DNA of 64,000 bases from contig CP141140.1 in the NCBI GenBank assembly GCA_035235625.1, positions 13,722,685 through 13,786,684 of the forward strand, written 5' to 3'. Shown one piece after another: positions 24,920-37,662 of the stretch. Every line of letters begins with the position of its first letter. Positions within the stretch are counted from its first letter, which is position 1. Origin of the DNA: Saururus chinensis (Eukaryota > Streptophyta > Magnoliopsida > Piperales > Saururaceae). The notes below the pieces were generated by a model. The model was not told where the DNA came from. It searched no databases and saw only the letters and a list, made by a program, of their open reading frames with translations. The translations under genes were made by a program, and so were the position numbers.

Positions 24920-27504
24920 TAAATTTTTTTAAAACCAAACCATTGACATGAGGCAAGACCACAAGGCGAACGCACTGTAATGAGGACTAGCAATCAGGTT
25001 ATATATATAGCTCATGTATAGTTCTGTTCTGAGAGGTCACTTTTTTTTTACACATCTTTTTTTCTTTTTTTGAAAAGAGAAGAGAGGTAACTTATCAGGC
25101 AATTATACAACTTCTTTATGTTGTTTTTTAGCTAAAATCAAAACCATTCAGACTTGTGTTATCAGCAATTATGATCCTATGGACTTTATTGGTTTCTAAA
25201 CACATGAAAAGAAAATTTGGGTGAAAAATAAAGTCAATGAGAGCGCATTTAGTCACTCCACTTTTATTTTAATGTTACTAAGAATGTTTCAAATTTTAAT
25301 AACATATTCCCATCGTTTATTAGCAAATGGTTATCCAAAGGAGGCAATGAAGATAATGACAGTATCCACCTTCACACGAAATATGCGGCATAAAACAAAG
25401 CAAAGGCAATCATGAAAATGTTCATGCACGTCCTAGTACGCTTCTAGCAGTTATGGGTCGCAGTGCATGCAGGAAGAGTTTTTCTATTTTTTACTGTCAA
25501 TGAGTCATTTATGAGATCCACGTCATATAAGTTAGCATGGTTAATGTCAATTTTAGCATACGTACTGTCCATCTTAAATATCAAACTCTTGTGACTTACA
25601 CTAAATTCATTATTAGTGAAGACCATGAGAAACTCGTCTGTGCATAAGACGTATAAAGTCTACCATTTTGACACCTTATCAACTACCTAAATTATAAGCT
25701 CACTGTAAGTCTACTAATGGGTCAACGGTCATCATGTCCTACCATTTGGCCTCAAGATGCTCGTCAGATCGAAGTTGATGGGATGAGAGGTAGCCTGAAA
25801 CGTAGTCGAGTCCTCGCCAGAGACCGAGAGAGATTTGCTTCTCCCTCTCCGTCTCCCTCTCAAGTCTAGGTTTGAAAAGAGATCCAACGAGTCAGAGCAA
25901 CAGAACGGTGCTGAGGGGTTCTGGTATACACAACCATGCATAATCTATATATATATAGCAGGCAGGGACTAAAACATTGACCAGCCGATAAATATACAAC
26001 TAGACAAGGCAACACAAACACACCTAATAACTCATCTATGAAATAGGACTTCAAGCTCTAACTTTGTAAAGACATTCTAAAAGGTCAGCCAAATACTAAT
26101 TAGATAACAAGCTAGAGACTACTCGATGGTGGCCAGAACATCGGGAAAAAACTCCGTAAGAAAGCCTAATCAGCGGAAGCCGTCAGCAATCACACCCCCT
26201 CGAACTTCTACCCATCAAACTCAATATGAATATAGATGGCTAAAACTCACAATAACTGGCTAAGGATATGCCCCATTAACGTTAAGATATGTTGAAACTT
26301 TAACACCAAAAGCCAAATAACATAAATACAAATAAGTAAATATCACTAAGTCTGACCATACATTGGCAACCAAAATCGAAGAGGCAAAATTTAAAAAATA
26401 AAGTGTGAAGCTGAAAAGATGGAGGGGCATATTAAGGGAAGAAGAGCAGGATGGGGAAATAAGAGGGAAGCGATACGTGCTTGCTTGCCCATAATTGTAT
26501 TTACACCTTATAAATTACAGTCCCAGATCTGACGGGCTTTGTCTCATGTCATGTAACTTCTGCAGTCAATGGAGCAAGAGGTTGTTCCAATTTCGTAGGA
26601 CCGTAGCAGGAAAAGAATTCAAGAACAAGACGCAAAGCATGCGTCATTCATAGTGCCGTGCAAACGCATGTGGAGACAACTGGAGTTATTGAAGGCTTTG
26701 ATCAATCATGGGCCCCTGAAAAATGGTTTTGTCCTGCAAATGACCACTCGAGACAGCTCACAATTATAAATGCTACACCCATCGCGCCTCCAGCTTGTTT
26801 CGTGGAAGAGATTTTTCAGCTCTTCACAGTTAATGAGCCACATAGACAATGAAAATGGCTCATAGACAATGAAAACGGTAGCGTAAGTTATGCACCTGAA
26901 CTCTTCATCGGCAGATTCGATCGGCACGTGAATTCTTTATCCGCAATATCGAAGGACTGACGCCAACATGTAATGCTATATAAGTCGTCGATCTTTAATA
27001 TTAAAGGCTCTTACATGTAATTTATATTAGGCTAATTAATAATAAAGTTATACTAGGCTAATTATTAATGAGGAAGCATGAAAAAATCTTTCCTTACTAA
27101 CATGAATATGAGCTGATCTCATCCAATATTGGTATACCCTATGAGGAGGATACCAAAGATTGATGGGGGGAAACTTTATGGTCTTCGGGGAAGAACTATT
27201 TTATATGTGCCTTATTGACAATGAACCTAATATAAGTAATGTAAGAGAACCATTGATATTTAAAATCAATGACACATACACTAATGAAAGAAATAGATTC
27301 TCCACATCTTTCCGTGGAGGAGTTGGCTTTATTAATATGTGTACAACAACCTCTTTGACTAAGATCAAGGAGAATTACAACAAATAGATAAATTTATCAA
27401 AACAAAGTCAATCAGCCACATGACTACTCGTGATACAGTTAGCCAATAGCTAACCAAATGATGTTGTTAAACCAACTCAAAGAATGTTGGCTTGATATGG
27501 TTAA
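24920..27504. other. Intergenic, no gene recognised
   Basis: Several open frames of 60-75 codons occur but none resembles a known protein. A CT-rich, coding-like patch at about 25740-25930 (minus strand, Ser/Arg-rich) is short and has no family match. No RNA gene or clear element end was found. Confidence 0.45.
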
Positions 27505-28272
27505 TGTTAGACCCCTAGCCACTGAATAGGTTAAAGGGCAAATGAGATTCAGTTTGGCAACTGGATAACCAAGGGGAAATTGAGGAATGGTAGTGTTTGA
27601 GCATTGGCAGACTCAACCTACTTAAAGTAGGACATGATGGCGAGTTGAGCACCATCACCTAGGACAGTTCCTAGGAAAACCCGTATACTCACAGACAACT
27701 CCTACTTAAAGTAGGAGAGATACTGAATATGGTTGTTGATTCGTTAATATATTTCCTAGTACGACTAGGAGTCACCTCGAAGGTTTAAGTAAAGTAGGAA
27801 GCTTGAACAACGAGTTATGTGCAAGTCGGATTGCTCAAGGCAGTTGAATCTTAGCGGGACTCTTAGCAAGAAGTTTATGCAGCTAATACTCTTCCTATGC
27901 AAATGATATGTAGGCCGAGGACTTCTAGTCGAAGTAGGAATCCCAAGAAATGCTAGATAAGGCGGGGCACTTGAAGGAGGGTTTAGCTGGACTTCTAGTT
28001 GTGTTAAGACTCCTTAGAGATGGTTTTGGGTAGTTGCATGAGCTGGTTTCCTATTTGTAATGGGGCAGGGAAGTAGGATTCCAAATTTGTAATTAAAAGG
28101 GAGGGCCAGTACTAGTAGGATTAGGCTTCCGACCCCTTCCCTATATAAGAGGCGTCATGATAGGTTGGACATCATTATTCATGCATTCATAGAACTCAAA
28201 AATTATGCAAGGCCAGATTAAGAACTTAATTTGGCAATAATTTTGGAGGACTATTGGGCAGCGAACACTTCA
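27505..28272 (+). repeat. 5' LTR of the gag-only element
   Basis: Begins TGTTAG and ends TTCA, with TATA box near 28141 roughly 130 bases before the end, as expected for a U3-R-U5 layout. The sequence TTGGCGACTTAGAGGAGG starts immediately after and is where a tRNA primer-binding site should lie; I cannot say which tRNA. It contains repeated CTACTTAAAGTAGGA motifs (near 27618 and 27702), forming small palindromes. Confidence 0.7.
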
Positions 28273-28859
28273 TTGGCGACTTAGAGGAGGTGTTGTGGTG
28301 TAACTCAGCTAAGGGGCGGACCATACTCGACATCTTAGCAAGGCTTGGGAGCGGACTCAACTAGGGATAAGACTGTTCAGCGAGATAACTGAGAGGGGAT
28401 GGGTTTGGAAACAAGGTAGGGGCCTTGTTATTGTAGACTGCGGTGTTGAATAGAGGTTTTGGAAGCTCTCCTTCTTTTCCTTATCGTTTTTTGTGTTGTG
28501 TTTGTATTGGACGGGCAAAGATTTGGGTGAAACATGGGGATAGGTTGCTAGTTACGCTAGGTAGTCAAGCCATCACATGTAAGAATGTTAGACTTAGCTT
28601 TACACCTGTGATAATTAGTTCTATTGCCGTGATACCTGAAGAAATTAAAGCTCTATACAAACTTGGTGAGGGAGTTAGCTGAATGTGTTGAAGTGCTGAG
28701 ACCACCCAAAAGGAGGCGAAAGCTCTTGGCAAGCTTGGTACTAGGTAGGTTGGAGATTTTTGTTGAGACCGAGGACTTGGCAAGTTGCTAAAACAAAGAG
28801 TTGTTGATGGTGGGCTCAATGTTGACTTGTATTATTGAGCTTGAGGAGAAGGTGGACGC

Positions 28860-29955
28860 GATGGCTACAACAAATGGGATGTTGGCTGAAGTGCGAACCT
28901 CTATGTGTAGTATTCAGGAGTGTTTGACTATCTTTGACTAGCGAGTGTCCCTGCTTGAAATCACATCTCACCTTGATGAGTCTCATGAGGGTAGTACAAC
29001 TAAAAGGGTAGCCCGTCTCACCACATTAGCGGCTAATTTGGTTGCAACGATGGATTTTCTTAGGCAGCGTGTGCAATAACTTAAGGATGCAACAACGAAA
29101 AAGATCAAAGAGTTGGTAGATGAAGTGACAGTGCTAAAGAGGGAAGTCATCAACAGTACTTCATCCTGAGATGGAGGCGAGTCCTCATCTCAGTGGACGA
29201 CGAAGAAGGCTAAGGTGCCTAAACTAAAGGCATATTCGAGGATGCGAGGCGCCAAGAAGATTGGAACTTCCTTTGGGACATGAAGAGTTATTTCTCGTTG
29301 GTCCATACCTCAGAGGAGGATAAGATTATGGTGGCAGCATTGTATCTTGAGGGAGATACAAAGATGTGGTGGCAGTCGTAGTTGGAGGATGATACGGCTG
29401 TGGGTCAGCCATGGATTGGGACGTGGTATAAGTTCAAGAAGGAGTTGCAGGCACAATTCCTTCCTAGAAATGTATCTTGGATAGCCTGGAAGGTGTTGAA
29501 GAACTTCAAATATATGGGGTGCAGTCTGGGACTATGCTAAGGAGTTTCAGTCACTCATTTATGAGAGTGACAATATGATAGAGAATGACATGCTCTTTTA
29601 CTTCATGTAGGGCTTGCAAACATGAGTTCAAAACGAGCTGAAACGGAGGGCAGTGGAGGATCTTCCTGCAGCTATTGTAGTGGCGGACAACTTAACGGAT
29701 TTCAAGCAAACTTTCACTGGGCAAGGGAAGAAGGATGGGAAAGAGAAATCATCTGGTAAGGGGGCAACAAGGGTGGCGATGGTAGAAAGGACAAGGGCAA
29801 CGGGCAACGGGCATCAAACCAGTTGAATAAAGGTGGTGACTATTTCATATACAATGGGCCGCATCGTGCAAAAGATTGTCCAAAATGGGAAAGGCTGATT
29901 GCACTTGTAGATGAGGAGGATAAAGATGCATTTGATCATGAGGAGCTAGCATGAA
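28860..29955 (+). pseudogene. Degenerate gag of the LTR element
   Basis: A gag coding remnant is visible in one frame interrupted by stop codons. Recognisable parts are YLEGDTKMWWQS, a WYKFKKELQAQFLPRN block typical of the retrotransposon gag domain, an AKEFQSLIYES segment, a KRRAVEDLPAAI segment, and a zinc-knuckle remnant ending HRAKDCPKWERL. In-frame stops occur after the WWQS block, before GLQT and within GLQT. In the knuckle the first two cysteines are replaced by tyrosine, so the CCHC site is lost. It cannot make an intact gag. Confidence 0.75.
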
Positions 29956-30449
29956 TGAGTCCTTTGCAGCGAATTGAGAGCGTTTAGTTAGTGAAGTCCC
30001 CGTCCAAGGGGGAAACATCAGGTCATTGAGGACTTGAGTGGAAGAGGGGATTGGACTCCACAAACCTTGGCTGATTGATTCAGCCAAGGCAGCAGACTGA
30101 TGCAGAAGTTTGTAGGATATGAGGGCGGTTGGAGTCGTCCAAATCTAGTCGAAGGTGAACTTTGGTTGGGAAATGGGTGGAACATTACTTGGCTAAGCGG
30201 TTAGTTGACTGGGTACCTTGTTGGCACAGGGTGCAGCAAAGACAGAGGCAGTGGGTGTTGCCAGAAAATAAACTAAGGCAAAAGCGAACTTTGGCCAAAG
30301 GAGATTCAGACTTGGCCATAGTATGATGAGAAGTGTTGGTTGGTTGCTTGACAGGTTCAATTGGGTGAAAGGCTTAAGAGCTTCAATTAGTGTACCTGAG
30401 AAATCAAGTGCTTCGACGAGGGTGTCGAAGGATTCACATGAGGGAGGCC

Positions 30450-30645
30450 TGCTAGTCCCCTAGTCACTTAATAGGCTAAGGGGCAGACGAGATTCAGCTT
30501 GGAAAGCGGACAACCAAGGGAAGCTTAAGGAACAATAATGTTAGAGCATTGACGTACTCATATACTAGTCCAACTCGGAGTAGGACACAATGGTGAGTTG
30601 GGTGTCATCACTTAGGATGGTTTTTTAGGAAAGTTGATACTCACT
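30450..30645 (+). repeat. Truncated 3' LTR of the gag-only element
   Basis: This matches the first 190 bp of the 5' LTR with several substitutions and small indels (ACTTAATAGGCTAAGGGGC versus ACTGAATAGGTTAAAGGGC). The match ends in the stretch GATACTCACTCG; the following CT-rich DNA is unrelated to the LTR. Confidence 0.75.
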
Positions 30646-32603
30646 CGTTTCTCTCCCCTCCTCCACATCCTTTGGTTATGACCCACCTTCTCCGTGAGCC
30701 GCTCTCCCTTTTTCCCCCTTTCTCCTTCATCGGTTGCAGTCTCGCTGCAACCAATTCAACAACTAATGATAATGCAGCAAAAAATACAACCCAAAAACAA
30801 ACTCTGGTAGAGAAGGGTGAACCCTAGGGGCAATTTTATCAAAATATAAAAAATTATGTCCTAATTGAACTATTTAAATATACCTTGGGTTTCTTAACAT
30901 AAAAATGCAAGTCAAAAGGTCCAATAGCAATTTTGTTTTAGTTTATATGAAAAAAAAAGTAGTACTGTAGTAGTTAAATAATTACATGGATAAGGACCTC
31001 TTATGGACATTTAAATGACAAGGATTATGTGGGGCTTATCCGCATGTCAACTTATAGAACTTGTATCAGTAGATCATAAACCCAACACAAACCTACTTAT
31101 GTGAAATATTTAACAAAAGACCCGTATCCATGTAAATTGTTCAACTCTTCTTCTTTACCAATATGTAAAATTCCCTATAAAATGTTAAGAAAAGGAAGCA
31201 TGTGTTGGCCCACAAATCATAATTTTGCTGGCGAGTTTAGCAAAAAACAAAAACAAAATCGCTCTCTCTTAATTTAATTCATTTGACCTCAGTTCTCATC
31301 CTTTTATTGCTTATACGGCAACGCAATTCATGCCAACTAATGGCTAATCAGCATTTTTTTCATTTTATTATATGTTTTTGGAAGAATTAACATACCTTTC
31401 ATCCAACTAATGGTGACCATAAAAATGGGAATGCTGTTTTGTCTCTTCCGCTCATTTTCTTCACATACGTGATTACTGGTGATCGGTTATTTAAATGTTC
31501 ACAGTTTCTTAAGTGTTTCAGCTTAATTACTTCGCAGTTTCAAAATGTACTATGTGCATCTTCCCAAATTCCCAGTCATGAATTCCAGAAAAGTTCAAGT
31601 CAACTGGACAATGTGTGTTTTTTCATCCCTCCCTTATAGACCATCGAGTATAGTCATCTCATACTATCTGTGTCATATCCTATGTCATCCTTTTTGTCTT
31701 GAAAAAATGACAAACCCCACAAGATCGAGGACTGAGTCCTTTCATCAGTGGAAGATTTTTTGGCTCTCTTAGCTGGTATATGTAAGTCATGATCGCGATA
31801 TCTTCCACCGGGTAAGAGTCGTCTACGGTAAACAGGATAGTGCACATTAGTGTATGTGCGGTGCATTAGTGCATGTGTGTACATTAACACATATACAGTC
31901 AATTCTCACAATTGAAGCTCTCATTCACTAATAATATTTTGAATAATGCGTTTCGCCCCATTTATCAATAGTGATTAAATGATGAACTTACGTCACTTGA
32001 GTATTTTTTTAATATCTTGGTGGATATCTATCCTAAAGAAAAACATTTTCTATGCTCCAGCTAATAGTGAGCATAGTATGTAAGGAACGCATGAGAGTTG
32101 ACCATAAAAAAAAATTTGACGGCAGAGATATATCTCGTTCGTCTCACAACTACTTTGACAAAATCTCTTCATCCTTATCAGAATCCACCATGTTAACCAT
32201 GTCAAGCCGGTATTTTCTGAATTGGTTTAATAACGTCATCCAGCCAGGTACTGGCTAATTGTAATTCTCCTATATCTTAGCCATAGAGGTTGTTGTTCAC
32301 GTTGTATTAATAGAGGTTGAATCCTTTTTCGTACTGAGAAAGTATCTGGTGGAACCGTTCTACCACGTGTCCGTGCACATGTCAATAAATTTCCTACAAG
32401 GTAACCTGAGCTCAGATTTATGAGACTTCATAAATAGAAGATAATGGCGACCTCTACCTCCTCCCCATCATGACCTCTTCTCAGCACTTTCCATTTTACC
32501 CACTCCCATGTTTGCTTCTCTTTTGTTTTAAGGAGTTATTACTAACATTTCCTACCATTAGAAAGAGGAGGGGGAAAAAATAAGGGTAATTTCATCCATG
32601 GTC
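30646..32603. other. Intergenic, no gene recognised
   Basis: CT-rich sequence at the start, then AT-rich DNA. A stretch near 31835-31900 with repeated GTGCATTAGTG-type motifs resembles repeats near 54500-54560 and 59100-59160. No gene or RNA is supported. Confidence 0.45.
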
Positions 32604-33136
32604 TAGGGGTATTGTTAAAGTAAGCTCAAAAAGCTCGAGTTGGCTTGCGTTCAACTCTGCTCGACTTGTGTTCAAACTCGAGTTTGAAGTTCGTCAAGCC
32701 AAGTTCTAACATACTTATGTTTGGCTCGATTTGAATCTTGATAAAAGCTTAAACTTATATTATGTATATTATCATTTTAACTTTTTGTAAAATATATCAT
32801 TTTTACTTTTTCATGTAGAACGACATGAGGCTTTTTGTTAAATCTAAAACCATTTTTTATAAAACTTTACTCATTCTGTCTTGTATTAATAATCTATATT
32901 AGAAAATTTAAATTAACTAAGACTATTTATTTAGTTTTCTAATTTTAACACATTATACTGCTTTCTAACCATGTTCATATTAGTGATTTTTCTTATCAAA
33001 ACCTTTGGGTTACCAATTACAAAACCAAGCAATGATAATAAGGTATAATAGTTCGACTCGACAAAATTGAAATTTCAAGCTCAAGCCCAAGCTATCTAAA
33101 TTAAGCTTCATAGTAGTCGGCTCGTTAACACCCCTA
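32604..33136 (+). mobile_element. hAT-type non-autonomous element, family B, copy 2
   Basis: The left end TAGGGGTATTGTTAAAGTAAGC and the inverted right end TAGGGGTGTTAACGAGCCGAC are the same two ends seen at 2680-3217 in reverse orientation. The subterminal DNA is dense in GAGCTCG/CTCGAG-type motifs (AAGCTCGAGTTGGCTTG, CTCGAGTTTGAAG); the centre is AT-rich. No clear 8-bp target duplication remains. There is no coding capacity. Confidence 0.7.
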
Positions 33137-33490
33137 ATGGGACCTAATACCAACGATATTACTTTATGTGGACCTAGTGACAAGAACCCCATAAATTAAA
33201 CATCATATTGTATGGATTAGTTGTGTAAATTATCCAAATAATATGACTTTAAATTTATTTGAAAAAATTAAAAAAATACAAAAACTTGAAAAAAGTGAAG
33301 GGAAACACTTAAGTTTCAATGTGAGGTGCTTGAACAATTAGAGCTAATCGCATACTATAATTCCACAGTCTCTTTAAGGAATTACATAGGGCTGACAATA
33401 CAAAGTGACAGTTGAAAAGCAAACATCGTCTCAAGTAAGTCTAGGAATCCAAGTGCTCCCTTCCCTCTAGGCGTGCCTCTGATACTTGAG

Positions 33491-33779
33491 TAGCATTGTC
33501 ATGGGCTAGAATTTGGGTTGGATTTTGGTGAACCCAAACTCATTACCATTTAAGTAAACCACAACCCATATCCTAACTAAATTTGTGGTTAGTCGAATTT
33601 GTGTTTATCTATAATTAAAATGTTATATCATGCTCGGGTTGGGTCAAGTAAAACCCAAATTGACCCAACATAGTCTTTCAGTAAGGGTTTAAACCCAATC
33701 TCAGTCCAATTAACCAAACCTAGGACATTAGGGTTGGGTAAGGTGGAAGATCCAAAAAACCCAACCCATGACATCTCTA
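33491..33779. mobile_element. hAT-type MITE, family A-like
   Basis: The ends TAGCATTGTCATGGGCTAG and, inverted, TAGAGATGTCATGGGTTGGG form imperfect terminal repeats. The interior has GGGTTGGG/CCCAACCC and AAACCCAA motifs in both orientations, the style of family A, though it is more diverged than the other copies. No target duplication is visible. Confidence 0.55.
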
Positions 33780-33863
33780 GCTAAGGGTGCCAAGACAAGC
33801 ATTTGGGTACATATTGAAAACTACAAGATTATATACTTAATTTATATATTATATTGTTTAATA

Positions 33864-34031
33864 CTCCTTCCGTTGCTAATTTTAAAAAGTGATATTTACA
33901 TAAGCCAATTATTTATCCTTTACTCTATCCACTAATTCATTTTACTTCATCCAAGTAGGATAATATATAATATGACTATTAATTTAGGACTTTTTTTTTG
34001 AAACGAGATTATTAAAACAGAACGGAGGGAG
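33864..34031. mobile_element. Stowaway-like MITE, 168 bp
   Basis: The left end CTCCTTCCGTTGCTAATTTT follows TA; the right end, inverted, reads CTCCCTCCGTTCTGTTTTAAT. The flanking dinucleotide on the right is CA rather than TA, a likely later change. Typical length and ends for Stowaway. Confidence 0.7.
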
Positions 34032-37000
34032 CATGCTTTTATATGTAGTAAAATAAAAAGAAACACAATCTAATATTATAGCAAAATTCGCTCTTTGCTT
34101 TGTTAGGAACACCTAGGGGAATCACGGATGATTATTGCTAGCCAAGTTCCCCAACTGATTTCTGTCGTATTTACAAGAACGGGAGAATAAATTTTGGTAT
34201 TCAACGTGTGAACCACTTTGTACCTGAAAATTAAACAGGTACCTCTTTCTTAGGAGTACCGACTCTAGCTAGTTAAGCGAGGAAAAAGCCTTGCTGCTCG
34301 TTAATTGTGGATCGCATATTATGTTTTAACATCTGCATGTGTGGTCGCGAGTGACAAGTGAATAGCTACTGCGAAATTGAAGAACGATTTCCTCAAATGC
34401 ATCACCACTCACTTCCCTGATATGCTATAATAAGCTACACCCTGTAGCTGCAGTGGAAAATCTTTCCCTTGCGAATGAGGCTTTGAAAGTTTCATTGCCG
34501 GAGGGGAAGATTGACGTGCGCATACAGTGTATAAGAACTCCCAGGCTCCATTGGCATGCCCGTTCTCACATTAAAAATTCTACCAACTATTAAATATGAT
34601 ATCATAGTTTAATTATACTACGTATTCTTGATCCACCCTGGTCTAGAATAACTGAGATGCTTTCTATACATTGACTCAAAACGCGTCCCGGTGGATGGCA
34701 ATTAGGCTTTACCATTGTCGAGGATCGAGCAGTGGTTGTGAATACGTATTTACTCTTCTCCGTTTTCTCTTTTACTCCTCAATTAAGACCGAATCCTGCT
34801 TCACTGCTGCAGATATATATCTTCCTGATCGCCATTGCTGCTCCTCCCAGTATTACTGTTTTTCAGCTTAAATGTTTTCTGTCATGGGAATCCAATCCCA
34901 ATAGAACGAAAAGAAAGGGGTGTTACTTCGTTAGGATGTGGAGGGGGGGCGTCCTTGTGCTTCATGTTGCAACGTTAGTGATAGAAGTTCGAGTCTTGTT
35001 CATGCAGAGGACGACTGCATGTAAACAAACGCCAAATTGAAAGCAAGTTATGAGAGGGTCTTTTTGAGCTTTCACTGTTGTTGAGTGCATCAGCGCCAAG
35101 TATATAATATACTAGCAATTATGCATATATAGGGGCCAGCTAGAGCCGATGTAACCCATGCTCGATTCAAAATCACAAGTAAAACCATTGTAATTCACAG
35201 TACCTCTCTAAAATAGTCATTCCTGTGTAAATAGATCAATTATATTCAAAAGTTTCCCAATCAAAGTCTATGGAGGATTTTATGTTTCCTGAAAATGATT
35301 GTTATGGAGGGTTTGAATAGTTCATATATATTTGCTTGCCAACATCACCATAACAACTCCCGAATTAATTAGAAATGATAGGAAGTTGACTGAAAAATAA
35401 TAATTACAACTTAGTGATGAATATGATTAAACTCTTCAAGAATTTACTAAAATTGATAAAAAGTTTGAGCTAACAAGTTGTTAAAATTAACTTGCGTACC
35501 TTGTAGCAGAAGAATGTCAAAGGATCGAACACGCATACTTCAAGTCAAACTCGAATCAAACTCTTTCAAATATTATGAGCACTACCGAAATATCCACCCT
35601 TTGCTTCCACACTTAAGAGGTGGATGACCTCTGTGAAATTCCACTGGAGGAGACAAAATACTCCTTCAAATTCAACTGGCTTTGATGTGTGTCTAGAAAA
35701 CTGCACTATTCGATCAATATCCCAAAGATTAGTTACATAAAGGGTTTTTATTAAGTGATCAGCAGTTATAAATATGTGAGTAACTGCTTAGCAATTAGTA
35801 TAGATGTGCATCCAAGAAGACGCACCTACGTCCAACACAAGTGTTTCTCATTTAATTGATACTAATGACCATTGGTTCTAACCACTTCCTTGAAAAATTT
35901 AGTAGAGTATACCTAGCCTAGAATTAAATAAGCAAAGAGACCAGTTTCAACCACAACTTTAGCCAGGCTTAATATACGTGGTTTATTTTAGTGTTCCGTG
36001 ACCATGATCATGTTCATAACACAATTTATGCAAAAAATGTCATTTTTTTGAAAATTTGCTGCATTTCATCCTTATTTACTTCAAGAATTTAGTATGCTGT
36101 TAACGTACACTATCTAATTAAATACTAGGATTCTGGATCGGAGCCTTTTATTTCCTTACATGTTTTGTTTTTTAGCGAGTAACTTGAACTCCCCCAATTA
36201 CATTGAAATATTTGTAATCACCTACTTTTCCTCCCTTAAGCGAGTATGTAAATACACGAACAAGCGCTTGACCACAAAAGGGAGCTTCCCTAGCCACTTG
36301 TAACACAATTGGTCCTAGTCGTTGTTGCAAAAATATCTGAAAACGCTTCATCTTCCTGTCATGTGCCGCTCCTCTCAAATATTTCAGACCGTAACAGGCA
36401 TCAAAGATGATAATGATAGAACTAGGAACATGGAAGACTCCGACCCGGTGAGGAACAATTGCATTAAGGAGGTGACCCCAATGTCACCCTGCTACCAAGT
36501 GCACCCTGCAGGTCCCCACGCCCTACTTTCACAAATGCTGTTCATTTTCGCCCTTTTTTAAGCTCCCACCAGCATGTCCACCGAGTTGGGATCGCCTTGG
36601 AAGACTAGGCACCGTCTTTTTCTGACCATTCTACCCATCAAATTTATTTGTTCATAATTTGTTCAATTTTATCCTTCATAGAATGACCATTTTGCCCAAG
36701 GAAAATTCTTTAATGACGGTGGTATGTATAAAGTATATTTTCTTACCCTTCATTATTTTCATTGTACTACTTTTGGAGTCCATTTAATTGACTACTTAAT
36801 TTGGGCCGTGGGTTGCGCAGGCCTTTAAATAAGCTTGAGTAGTATTTAATGAGGCTATAAATAGAAGTAAATACGCTGATATCTTTTTTATTAATAGGAA
36901 AAAGATGGGACTCTTCAACAACGTCAGTGGTAACCCTTGTTTGGTTTTTTACCTAAACTAAACCATGGTTAGAATGGTCTTTCATTAGCACCTACTAGTC

Positions 37001-37436
37001 CACTATTGTTAGAATTGGGGGCACATAAGTGAGAAGTGCCTTCTGTGCTCCAGCCCATGACCAGCTTTTCATGAAACCCTAATCCGATGTATAGTAACTT
37101 ACAAGTCAGCAGAAAGCCAATTATAAATTCAATTCCTAATTCCAATTTATTACCAATTCAAATTGGTCATGTTGTCTTTGTGCGTATATTATTTTTTGGA
37201 CTAGTTCGAAAAGAGCACCATCTGCATTCATTACTCTCCTGAACTTTCCATTAATGTCATATTGAAGCTCCAAGCTTCTGATTTAAGATTCAGAAATGAT
37301 TTCCAGACTATACTGAGTTAACTCACTGGGTGAGTTAGGTAGTTGTATTAACATAGCTTTTGCCGTTGCCGCCAGTGTCATTCCATAATCCCGGGCCAGG
37401 CGAGCCCACGAAGACGGGGCATTTCTGTCCCAGCAT
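34032..37436. other. Intergenic, no gene recognised; distal MYB promoter
   Basis: This 3.4-kb stretch contains short open frames only, none with a family resemblance. The last 600 bases precede the MYB gene and are expected to hold its promoter, but I can only point to the TATA box listed separately. Nothing else is supported. Confidence 0.45.
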
Positions 37437-37445
37437 TTTATATAT
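37437..37445 (+). promoter_or_regulatory. Probable TATA box of the MYB gene
   Basis: TTTATATAT lies about 220 bp upstream of the MYB start codon, followed by a CT-rich leader (CCTCTCACTCAGCTTCCCCTC) of the kind usual in plant 5' leaders. Transcription would be expected to start around 37465-37480. Confidence 0.5.
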
Positions 37446-37662
37446 CATCCATTCATTTTGCTTCTCATCAGCGACCCACATACCTGATACATGTTGATGT
37501 TGCTCACCTTTCCTCTCACTCAGCTTCCCCTCCCATCTTCACTTGCTCCGGCTCCTTTCTTACCCCTAAAGACCCCAAGTCTATCTCCTCTCCTCACTCA
37601 TATTCTCTCGCTAAGCTCGAGCTCGATCTCACTCATTTTTTTAATCTGGTTCTTGTGCCAAA

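Larger units (their letters stand above)
27505..30645 (+). mobile_element. Gag-only LTR retrotransposon (Ty3/gypsy-like), truncated
   Basis: A 5' LTR of about 768 bp (27505-28272) starts TGTTAGACCCCTAGCC and ends ACACTTCA. A second copy of its start appears at 30450 (TGCTAGTCCCCTAGTC) directly after a purine-rich tract (GAGGGAGG at 30440-30447). The two copies stay alignable for about 190 bp, after which the 3' LTR stops near 30645. The 5' LTR has a TATA box (CTATATAAGAGG near 28141). Between the LTRs only gag is recognisable; protease, reverse transcriptase, RNase H and integrase are absent. The layout is that of a non-autonomous derivative whose 3' LTR was later truncated. Confidence 0.8.
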
